Shown in pieces: positions 56,101-64,000 of a DNA stretch of 64,000 nt (its first letter is position 1; each line of letters opens with the position of its first letter). The stretch is from the NCBI RefSeq assembly GCF_032854445.1, contig NC_088307.1, forward strand, positions 7,936,001 through 8,000,000, read 5' to 3'. The DNA comes from Liolophura sinensis. Lineage: Eukaryota > Mollusca > Polyplacophora > Chitonida > Chitonidae. The translations under genes and the position numbers were made by a program. The notes beneath the pieces were generated by a model that did no database searches, was not told the origin of the DNA, and saw nothing but the letters and a program-made list of their open reading frames with translations.

Positions 56101-59100
56101 TTAATTATTATGTACAAAATCAACAAGCGGCCTTCGGCAATATTGTGAACGGCGTCTCCACTGTGAGTTAGTAATTATTTTTCAAAAAGTGGAGTCTTTG
56201 AAACCTGTCACTGTGAGGAGTGTGGAAGTTCAGTTGTTGCCACCCGCATAAAAAGGGATAGAAAGGGAGAAAGTCAAAAAATAGAAAACCAGATAGAAAG
56301 ACACTAATAAAAAATGAAAGATAAACAAAAATAAAGGGAAAGACAAAAAAAAAAAAACATACAATAAAATTTACTGTTTTACACGTTTATCTGATATGGA
56401 TAACAATTTAGCCTTGGCCTTCACACTTACTCCCTTCTGAAGGATCGCAGCAAAGCCGACACGTTTCTGGCCTCCTCGTCTGTCTCATTCTCAACGCTGT
56501 TCAGCGGGAAGTCAAACCCAGTCTCACAGATAATGTCCAAAGTCTACAAGACAATCAAAACAATGGAACGTGATAGACACAAAGTGAATGAACAATGATG
56601 TAAGGGATATTAGTAAGACCTCGAACAACTATAGACCTATTTAAAACATTGTAATTAGTTTTCAAGATTTTATTTGCGGCTAAGAGAGAAAACGAAAAAA
56701 AAAAACAAAACCTCATGGTTATCAGTAAGACAATGAACAAATATAGGCCACTCTAAATTAATTGTAATTAGTTTTCATGTGTTTCCTTTACGGGGAAAGC
56801 CCACTTTAATGTTCAGACTGTAAGGCGGGTTTTGTACACCATATTTTGCTATTATAATATGAAAACATTTATTTCATCTCAAACTGCATTTTCATGAAAT
56901 CTTTTCAGGTAAACTTATTAAAACCATGATAAACAAAACCACAAAATGAACATTTAATTGCGCTTTCTACGTAAAATATTTTATTATGGTACACATTGTT
57001 TTAGACACAGTTTTCCACGCTATTTCTTCCTTTCGTACCATTACTGGCACGATTTACGCTACGATTTATTTACTTATTGGATTTTTGTACTATTGATACT
57101 GTGGCGGTCAGTTTTATGGCCGAAAGGAGGTAGAGTGGTTGGGTTAAACCACTAACATTTGGCTAGTTACTGAGAGAACTTTTCCATTTTGCCTAAGAAC
57201 TAGTCCTGAAGTTTTCTGTGTTAGGAGGAGAATTGCCGTCGGAAACCGCCGAAGAGCAGTTCATACATTTCCGGTAGAGCTCTTCTTCCCAGAAGGTAGC
57301 GAACAGTACAGTTCGTTTTCCGTTTGACGGGAAACCGGAATGTTGGACATAGGTTCCGAGTTTACACGAACATGCCGGCAGTTTTAACGACCCTCATTGG
57401 TCGAAAGGCAACACACACCCAGCATTAATTACAGGGTGTTAAAGATGGAGGACGCAATGAACTCAGCGATTTATGCCCAGCTTTGCCGTTTTGAGGGTTT
57501 GCGTGTATGGCGAGGAAAAACCGCAAAATTATGCAGCAGGCACCACCAGACAGAAAAAAAATGTGCGATTTAGTGTCACTTTTTAAAGTTTTCTTCTCTA
57601 ATGTGACGTACAGACACGTGCAATACTGGTACAGATACGCGCAATACTGGTACAAATAAGCGTAATACTGGTACAGATACGCGCACTACTGGTACAGATA
57701 CGCGCAATACTGGTGAAATAAAATTGGCCTTCAACAAACGTTAGACTGCGCAAACGGAAACATGAGTGTCCTCTACCGCCTACTGTCCCAAGGAACCACA
57801 TCAAGGGAGAGCAGGAGTCTACAAATTCCGTCCTTGCTCGGTTTTGAACCTGGTCCGAGTGTGTTTCATCGAATGAAGGACAAGTGCCTCCTACCTGCTA
57901 GATCATGGCCCACTCCTCTGAAGATGGTATATTTGTGCATACCTAGAAGATAAAACTATAATACACTGCACCCAAACAACGTAACGTTTCAACAGTAAAG
58001 GAAACCAGAGCATATCATCGCCCTTCGCCAGACTCCGGACAAACTTCGTCACTTAAACCCGCATCCAAACTACCGAGGGCTGGATTCGAAGTTGCAGTAT
58101 GACCTCACTGGCCACGAGACGAATGGCTATGGCCAAAACAATGCGAGCGTCAGAGTTTGTTTCATGGTCAGTGGTATTACTGGTTACATCTAGAATTCAT
58201 GAATTTTACAGAGATATTTTCAATATTTCTGTTTTTTGTCAATTACTGACTTCATCACGTCAAGAGCAACTTTAGGAATATAACTGTTTGCCACGTGACA
58301 CGTACCGATAAATCTGAACGCTAGCTGTTTTTTGTCACATGACACGTACCGATAGTCTGAACGCTAGCTGTTTTTTGTCACATGACACGTACCGATAATC
58401 TGAACGCTAGCTGTTGTTGGTCGCGTGACACGTACCGATAATCTGAACGCTAGCTGTTGTTTGTCGCGTGACACGTACCGATAATCTGATAATCTTTGAT
58501 CAGACTATAATATAGACCAAGGAAGCCATATGGGCATAAGGGAAAATGTCCGTCATCAGTAACGTATCATGATAATTTGATGACGTCAAATTCACAAACA
58601 GCGGTATCCGTTCTCACTTACACCTACCTTAGATCATGTAATCTCACTGACTCACTCATTTAATCACGTACTCACTCAATCAAACACTAACTTACCAATC
58701 TAATGATGTCGTTTTGAGCAGGAACTTCCACCGTCTTGCCAGAAACTGCTGACATCTTAGCCAACCAAAACTTCACTAGCTTTTTGGCATGTTTCTCAAA
58801 GGTTGGAATCATGGCTGAAAGAATATTACAGCAATGAAGTTTAGTTGTTTGTGCAGTATCTGTAATTTTATACAGCTTAGTGCACGTCCTTTCAAAATTT
58901 TGTCACATTTTTGTCCTTCATATCGGTATGGTAAAGATATACAAACGGGGCGGGATTACAATACGCAACAAATGCAACCTCTTGCACAACTGTACAACAA
59001 CGGGGGAGGGATTAGAACACGCAACGTATTCAACGTGTTGCACAACTGTATAACAGCTGGAGCTGAATTAAGGCACACAACGATTGTTGTAAGATGTTAA

Positions 59101-60476
59101 ATGGTAGACATTTAAAAATTTTCCCTAGTTTCATTTGTGGCTTTGCACTGAAAAACAAAACAATATTTGTATTTTCAAAAGAGCCGGTGGGACTAAAAGT
59201 ATCGATATATACAGTTTGGAATCCAGTTTTCAGTGATTTGTCGTTTTACTGCGAATCTCTGGTCGAATAAGTCAAACATTCGTGAAATACCACTCAAATA
59301 AATCAATCACTTACTGAATCGTCAGTCACCTGAAAATATTTTTATTTCAGCAGTGCAGTAGAATTTAGCGTCAGGTATAAACTAACCAACCAGATAAACA
59401 TGTAATAATATCCACAATCATTGAAAACCTTGCATTACTTTATGTCTTAATACCTACATGCCAGAACAGCTTTGCGAAAAGCGATGTTACAAAGCCGTCG
59501 TTGAGCATGATGTTCTTCTCCCGTGGTCACCAACAGACCGCCTTTACATACCCTCAGTAGAGGACTGAAAGCAAACATTTGTATGAAAACAATATATACT
59601 CATGTTTAAATGTTTTCATCATATTCTAGTTTTATTATTATAAAAGCCGACATTTTACCATGCTGCCTCACTGGAACGCCATGCTGAACACCAGAGAATC
59701 CAACCGGCCTCTGTATATTAGCGTTGAGGAGACCACTTCCTATAGTTTGATGAATGAATGCTTGGGATTCAACGACGTCATTAGATGACGAGGAGTCATT
59801 ATGTGTGTGTACATATACTGTCTTCTTGTGGCAGGGCAAGTGCTGCCGCCATTGAAGTATCATGCCGAAGACAACAATCATGACACCACACTCAGTCACA
59901 TTACACTGACACCGGGCCAACCATTCATGTTTCCTTGCTCTAACCTCTCAGTGCTGAGCGCCAAGCGAGGCAGCAACAACTACCATTTTAAAAGTTTTTG
60001 GTATGACCCGACCCTGGTTTGATCCCGGGTCTTTCCGACTTCGAGGCGGACGCTCTAACGTTAGGTCTTCTATAGCTTAAGTCTTGGAGACTGTGCGCAA
60101 ATATTATCAATATTCGAATTACGCCTGAGACACCAATACAAACCGCAAAAGTTTACATTCAACAAGGTCGTCAAAATATAGCTGAAATATTAATAATTCA
60201 TTTTTTCCGAGCTGTGCTTACTATCCGCTATTCCAATCCTCCTATCTACTCTACCAAGCGCCAGAAATCAAGGATTTATGACTGTCAAATGAAATGACCT
60301 AAGTTAAGCCCAAAATAATAAAAACTTACAAGGTTAGGCCGGGAGAAATACGCTCATAATTCTTGCTGTTGGTGACGAGAATGTGCTTCATACTCGTAGG
60401 ATCTGCCACAAGCAGGCGCTCTCGGCCAAAGGGGAGATAAAAACGGACAATCGTTGAATTGAGGTCTTTCATCCAT
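49834..60476 (-). CDS. Cytochrome P450 monooxygenase (nine exons seen; first exon missing)
   Basis: Gene-level entry; exons listed separately. The nine exons total 1303 nt (about 433 residues); animal P450s are usually about 500, so the membrane anchor and Pro-rich hinge are missing. All signature motifs are present: I-helix AGHETTS (across the 53774/52784 junction), K-helix ETLR, meander KPERF, and heme loop FGAGAHMCIG with the Cys thiolate ligand. All phases agree at every junction. The family inserts one oxygen atom into lipophilic substrates using electrons from cytochrome P450 reductase at the ER. The substrate and CYP family cannot be told by eye. It runs opposite to the RPTP and 41288 genes, with no sign of shared regulation. 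Confidence 0.93.
50282..50795. repeat. 35-bp minisatellite related to a P450 exon-intron boundary
   Basis: About 14 units of the form CCTCATCATAGTGCCGACATG plus a spacer such as CAGAACTACACTGA. The core equals the plus-strand sequence at 50866-50886, which spans the donor of the neighbouring P450 exon. On the minus strand each unit therefore repeats ACTATGATGAG followed by GTCAGT. Confidence 0.9.
50867..50980 (-). CDS. P450 exon 8 of those seen: post-K-helix segment
   Basis: 114 nt, acceptor TCTCTAG, donor GAG|GTTAGT. Completes ETLR-FLPPVTSIWRKS and encodes LCGYKIPSGTTIGLHVGTMM. Confidence 0.95.
52157..52424 (+). repeat. SINE-A, near full length, in a P450 intron
   Basis: Head GGGCTCAGTCGGTTAGCGCG, B-box-like GTGAGTTCAAGTCC, full body, CAAATAAATAAATG tail. 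Antisense to the P450 gene. Confidence 0.9.
52609..52784 (-). CDS. P450 exon 7 of those seen: end of I helix to K helix
   Basis: 176 nt, acceptor TCCCAG, donor CTGAG|GTGCGC. Starts TTSTGLSWVLKQL, completing AGHETTS with the previous exon; ends MPYLNCVIRETLR (ExxR). Confidence 0.96.
53082..53182 (+). repeat. ~50-bp tandem duplication in a P450 intron
   Basis: Two nearly perfect copies of CTGGAGGAGACTTGACAAAG, CTAGGAGAAAGCTAGACAAA, GCCCTGCGG, followed by a decayed third start. Confidence 0.85.
53774..53886 (-). CDS. P450 exon 6 of those seen: first half of I helix
   Basis: 113 nt, acceptor TTGTCAG, donor GAG|GTATAT. Encodes TRDLLTNLILARDETG and IQTQIITFLLAGHE, the oxygen-activating helix. Confidence 0.95.
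54596..54854 (+). repeat. SINE-A, full-length reference copy
   Basis: Head GGGGCCTCCGTGGCTCAGTT (A box) and GTGAGTTCAAGTCC (B box) give a tRNA-derived promoter. Body: CTCTCCGGCCGTATGTGGGA, CAGCAACCTGCGGATGGTCG, GGTTTCCCCCGGG, CATAATGCTGGCCGCCGTCG; 3' end GAAATATTCTTGAGTACGGC, GTAAAACACCAATC and an A-run. The unit is about 250 bp. Its A-run abuts the 3' end of a SINE-B in opposite orientation. Confidence 0.93.
54855..55165 (-). repeat. SINE-B, head-truncated, tail-to-tail with SINE-A
   Basis: Reverse copy: GTGCTTGGGGTTTAACGTCG, CAGTCATATGACGACGAAGG, GCCGCCCCGCCCGAGCC, then AAGTTACAACTTCCTC and GGATCTACCGG. The A-box part of the head is missing. Confidence 0.9.
55210..55352 (-). CDS. P450 exon 5 of those seen
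   Basis: 143 nt, acceptor CTGTCAG, donor GACA|GTGAGT. Encodes IKKSLPFYQYLPFEENRRFK through VMKKKRTALHTSDKD, the F-G to H helix region with a basic loop. Confidence 0.92.
56431..56543 (-). CDS. P450 exon 4 of those seen
   Basis: 113 nt, acceptor TTGTAG, donor GGGA|GTAAGT. Encodes TLDIICETGFDFPLNSVEN, the usual E-helix pattern (T.D.I....FG/FD). Confidence 0.94.
57612..57716 (+). repeat. 21-bp tandem repeat
   Basis: About five copies of GTACAGATACGCGCAATACTG in a P450 intron. Confidence 0.85.
57990..58120 (-). repeat. SINE-E-like fragment
   Basis: GGAAACCAGAGC, CGCCCTTCGCCAG, CTCCGGACAAACTTCGTCAC, CGAGGGCTGGATTCGAAG: a family also seen near 60520-60720 and 61075-61210, with partial echoes near 11275, 11880, 14835 and 57095. 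GGATTCGA suggests a tRNA-like B box on the reverse strand. Confidence 0.6.
58288..58490 (+). repeat. ~43-bp tandem repeat
   Basis: About five copies of GTGACACGTACCGATAATCT, GAACGCTAGCTGTTTTTTGT in a P450 intron. Confidence 0.88.
58696..58814 (-). CDS. P450 exon 3 of those seen
   Basis: 119 nt, acceptor TTTCAG, donor TTG|GTAAGT. Encodes MIPTFEKHAKKLVKFWLAKM and VEVPAQNDIIRL, the C-D helix region. Confidence 0.94.
59458..59564 (-). CDS. P450 exon 2 of those seen: C-helix region
   Basis: 107 nt, acceptor CTTTCAG, donor GCAT|GTAGGT. Encodes GGLLVTTGEEHHAQRRLCNI, AFRKAV. Many microsomal P450s have a Trp four residues before the first Arg (WxxxR); here the corresponding EEHHAQRR has no Trp, as in some families. 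Confidence 0.93.
59950..60062 (-). repeat. SINE-B head fragment
   Basis: GCTGAGCGCCAAGCGAGGCA, AGTTTTTGGTATGACCCGAC, then a tRNA-like reverse segment (GGTTTGATCCCGGG, GCGGACGCTCTAACG). Confidence 0.5.
60330..60476 (-). CDS. P450 exon 1 of those seen: B-helix region
   Basis: 147 nt, acceptor AATACAG, donor TT|GTAAGT. Encodes WMKDLNSTIVRFYLPFGRER, LLVADPTSMKHILVTN. It starts in phase 2, so at least one upstream coding exon (signal anchor, hinge) must exist; no convincing match was found up to position 64000. Confidence 0.93.
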
Positions 60477-60519
60477 CTGTATTAAAACGATTTATTCTTT
60501 AAACCACATTTTTATTTAT

Positions 60520-60720
60520 TTATTTCATTATGAGGTTAAATAGCGCGCTCACAACAAGAACTTTACACTTATATGACGGCGGTCAGGTTTTTGAGTGCAG
60601 GAAACCGGAGCAAATAACCACCCTTCGCCAGATACCAGAGAAACCATGCGAATTGAAGCTCCTTCGAGAGATGGATTCCAACACGCGACTTGGACGATTA
60701 CGCCCTTGACAGACGCAACG
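60520..60720 (-). repeat. SINE-E-like element
   Basis: TTTATTTATTTC tail, CTTATATGACGGCGGTCAGG, CAGGAAACCGGAGC, CCTTCGCCAG, GATGGATTCCAACACGCGAC. Combines an A-like tail with an E-like body. Confidence 0.6.
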
Positions 60721-61074
60721 AGCCAAAATCATAATTAGTTCACCAAAGTGGAAATGCTATCGTAGAGAAAGTATTCAGTTTTACTTTCCACAATTTAACA
60801 CTTACCATTTGAACCCCAAAGATAATGCCAAACACTAAGTGCGTCATAACCTTGTACAGAGCTTTCCAAGTGAATATAAAATCAAGCGGAAAGAATACTC
60901 ATCAACCCAATCTAAATCTTTTTAATCAACCAAAATTGTTGGGAAAATGTACTTATTTTGTTAAATCTCCACGGACCACTCAAAGGGTTTAACAAATTGC
61001 TGTGTTTGATTGATGTCTAAAAGCCAATAAATTACATAGTGTTCAATTCGCTAAAATACACATGTATGACCACG

Positions 61075-61210
61075 GCATTCAGCTAGAGGAAATTCGTCAG
61101 AAATCTGAGTACACCATCACCTTTGTACCTGACAAACTTCCTGGCCTAAAGTCGCAACCTAACCACCGAGTGCTGGATTCGAGTCGCGACCTCCTAGATG
61201 AAGAGCCAAT
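61075..61210 (-). repeat. SINE-E-like fragment
   Basis: CCTGACAAACTTCCTGGCCT, ACCGAGTGCTGGATTCGAGT, CGCGACCTCCTAGATG. Confidence 0.55.
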
Positions 61211-61214
61211 TGAT

Positions 61215-62190
61215 GCGTGAAGAAAAGCCATGAAGGGGCCTTCTTCAAGCAAAATACATGTAGTTTAAAATTAAAGTTAGCATCGCCTGCTGAAAAGTAC
61301 ACGTAGGAAAACGCATTTTTATAGGGAATTAAATCCAATCAAATGTTTAACTTCTCAGATCATTATGGACCAGATGGCCAGTGGCAGTGTATGACATTAC
61401 CTTTTTTCTTCATATTCACTTAAAGACAAAAATTTTGTAATGATTGCATTAGTAATCATTGCGCCTTGGTAATAAGAGCTCATTAAAAGTTGTGTTTAGA
61501 GTGCTGGAGTCAGATAACAGAACCCACAATTTTCATAGTTTATAAAAGTCGTCATATGCAATAGAATTCACATACACATTTGAACACATGTATTTCACTA
61601 AAAAATCTTAACTATTTCAACACCTAGTTTTCTGTTCACTTTCAGGTAAACCATACTTTCTTTTATTTTAAATTAATCAAATCACATGCTTTACAGGTTA
61701 TTTGATAACTCTTTTCAACCATCCGCTGAATTGGTTAGGCGCATTCAAATGCTGGAAAAAGCGTCTATCCTCTTTGTACCACAAGCCAACTCTGATGCTT
61801 TCATCCCGTCCCACGTACACATTGCCAGAACATGTGTAAGCCATTTCCCATACCAGCTGGTTCACGTACACATCACGGAACATTAAAGTTACATCCACCT
61901 ATTCATTAAATCCGGGTAATCACTGTTCAGTCACTTTTTGATCAGTTTTCCCCCTGCATTCCATTGCTTGTGAACAGCTGCATACGTAGCAGAGATTACA
62001 TTTAGGTGAGTTTATACCTACATGTAGCCAAAAGAAAGGTTTGCAAACTTAATAATGGCAGATAACTGATCTTAACGCATTAGTGGCGTATAGGTCGGAA
62101 ATGTTAATAACTTAGCTGTTTCTTGTCTATTTGTTTATTTATTGTAACAGGGGCTTAAGCAGGTGAAAGAAATCGAACTTATTAGCAGTC
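61215..62190. other. Unannotated region upstream of the P450 exons
   Basis: No exon, SINE or array recognised. The missing P450 first exon could be here or further right, but no Pro-rich hinge or anchor motif was found on the reverse strand. Confidence 0.35.
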
Positions 62191-62229
62191 CACGTCAACG
62201 CCAAACCTCCCGAAGAACTGAGAAATGGG

Positions 62230-62755
62230 GCTATTACCGAAACGAACCTTGAACTGACAAATCGGATGAATAACCGACCTCACGGAGTAACTGATGAATC
62301 GGATTATTTCCAAACCTCACCGAGTAACATAAAAGTCGGATCATTGCCGAACATCAACGATAACTGACAAATCGACTGAATAGCATACAGTAACAGACAG
62401 TTCTGATCAACAGAGGACCTCACTGAAGGTTGAAAAATCGGGTAAATACCAAACCCCACGGAGAACTAACAAATCGGATGAATACCGAACCTCACAGAGA
62501 AATGACAAATCGGATGAATACCGAACCTCAAAGAGAAATGACAAATCGGATGAATACCGAACCTCACAGAGAAATGACGAATCGGATGAATACCGAACCT
62601 CACAGAGAAATGACAAATCCGATGAATACCGAACCTCTCAAAGAAATGACAAATCGGATAAATACCTCACCTCACAGAGAAATGACAAATCGGATGAATA
62701 CCGAACCCACAGAGAAATGACACATCGGACGAATACCGAACCTCTCAAACAAATG
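62230..62755 (+). repeat. 36-bp minisatellite
   Basis: Unit GAATACCGAACCTCACAGAG, AAATGACAAATCGGAT, period 36 (62475, 62511). About ten close copies plus diverged copies at the left. Because the period is a multiple of three with no stops, both strands show long open frames (NRMNTEPHREMT forward, SFLCEVRYSSDL reverse) that are not evidence of a gene. Confidence 0.93.
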
Positions 62756-62759
62756 AAAA

Positions 62760-64000
62760 TTTTCTCAATTTAAGCCACAATAGAGAAAGGGGATGAATTC
62801 AAGCACACGACGTGAACTCCCAAAGACTAAAACAATAAACAATTCCCTCCCATGTCACCCCTCTCCAATCTCTCCAATCCCTCTTTATGTATACATGTAT
62901 TAGCCATACGTGACTCATTCACTCCGGCATCCGTAAACACCCAGTCACCCTAGCATCGGTACATCTCTAACACCCGCCTGACCCCGCGCCTGACAAAAAG
63001 GGCTCCAAGCCGTTAAGTACACACTGCGCAACATGCTATTTCATTGCAATGGGAAATTGAAATTTGCCAGAGGAGTGTAGAAGCTAAGGCTATTTTCAGA
63101 CACCACTTTAAATATAGATAATTAGGGCGACATTTCAGGCGAACTGCCAGCCGTCTAAAGGCAAAACAGAATCGCGTCAGATATTTAAAGTTGAATAGGA
63201 ACAAATTTGTGACCTAAATGAAGAAATGAAAACTGTTCCCAATTATTGAATTGGTATTTTACAGTGGTGACTGTTATCAGGTGGTTTTGGAAACCATGCT
63301 TTTTATATGCCAGAGCCGAGGTTAAAAACTTTTTACATGGTTAGTAATTGTCTCTTAGCAAGCTGTTTTCCCGGAAACAAGATTATCCACTCTGTTAGCA
63401 AAGATACTGACAAATCAATATTTCTATAAAGTGTGTTTATTACGCCACATGAAAGGTAAACAAAGCAGAGCAATATATCTCGCTTGTGAAAGAAAAATGA
63501 TAAAAGGCAGCACGTTTTCATCTTGGATAAACACTGAGTGGGTGGGCACAAAAAGCTGAAGTGCAATGTAAACTAATGTGATTTTTGTATCTAACCATGT
63601 GTTTGAAATCAACCAGTGCAAGATACACGTAAATATGCTGGAATTTTCACGAACCAACGACTGCTAAACGTGATGATTTTTATAGCAAAAAAGGGAATGT
63701 CAAAAAAAGTGAAGGATGGGAGATGGGGTGGGTAGAGTACAGGATGTGATAAGCAAGGGAGGAAATGCACATCAGAAGTATGTATACAAACAACGGGGCC
63801 ACATCTGGTATTTGGCTTTGTTCAACTTCCTTGGCCTCACAGTTGCTATGGTAACTTGATACAGAATGCCAGAACACGGACATGGGTATAAATCCAGTTG
63901 TACCCCATTATCAGGACTAATCCAGCTTGAAAGCCTGCAGAGTGATGCTCGTATGACTAATACATACACGCCACGAAACATGTATACTGTAGTGTACAAA
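62760..64000. other. Unannotated right edge
   Basis: No gene or repeat family recognised. Short open frames here have no supporting motif. Confidence 0.35.

Noticed and set aside
62407-62720. Periodic proteins on both strands
   Set aside because: Produced by a 36-bp stop-free tandem repeat; no gene structure around them.
63680-63883. Hydrophobic reverse-strand frame as the missing P450 membrane-anchor exon
   Set aside because: It lacks the Pro-rich hinge after the hydrophobic part and has no donor in the phase needed to join 60476.

Overview
This window looks like a eukaryotic, intron-rich, AT-biased animal genome packed with tRNA-derived SINEs, minisatellites and short inverted-repeat elements. 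A receptor tyrosine phosphatase (RPTP) with EGF-like and fibronectin III (FN3) modules, an animal-type P450 and these SINEs suggest a lophotrochozoan, most likely a mollusc. That assignment is inference, because no species marker is visible.

Layout. (1) 775-26451, plus strand: a 12-exon RPTP gene. It encodes a signal peptide, two cysteine-rich EGF-like modules, about six FN3 units split by a Thr/Pro linker, a furin-like RRRR site, one transmembrane helix, two phosphatase domains (D1, D2) and a Tyr-containing tail. D1 and most of D2 lie in a single 2.57 kb exon. Exon 3 carries a 2-nt frame disruption in a TG run. (2) 27.0-41.2 kb: intergenic, with an 88-bp minisatellite (about 30.6-31.8 kb), a pair of MITE-like elements (33.9-35.9 kb), a 68-bp minisatellite (37.2-38.96 kb) and many SINE fragments. 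(3) 41288-42532, plus: a gene of unknown function with a basic helical N-terminus, an acidic patch and a helical C-terminus. It has two possible 3' ends, each with its own AATAAA. (4) 43.65-46.1 kb: a structure bounded by imperfect ~250-bp inverted repeats with broken coding-like stretches inside, class unresolved. (5) 49834-60476, minus: nine exons of a cytochrome P450 gene with every conserved P450 motif. The first, membrane-anchor exon was not found and may lie past the window. (6) 60.5-64 kb: SINE debris and a 36-bp minisatellite.

The genes do not form a pathway: the RPTP is a cell-surface adhesion or signalling receptor and the P450 a membrane monooxygenase. The best observations are the catalytic-loop substitutions in RPTP D1 together with a D2 lacking its catalytic Arg; the intron-free phosphatase exon in an otherwise intron-rich gene; the exon 3 frame break; and a 35-bp minisatellite in a P450 intron that appears amplified from the neighbouring exon-intron boundary, so that it repeats a splice-donor-like sequence. 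Exons were assigned by reading GT/AG junctions, phase continuity and protein motifs by eye. No alignment or database search was run.
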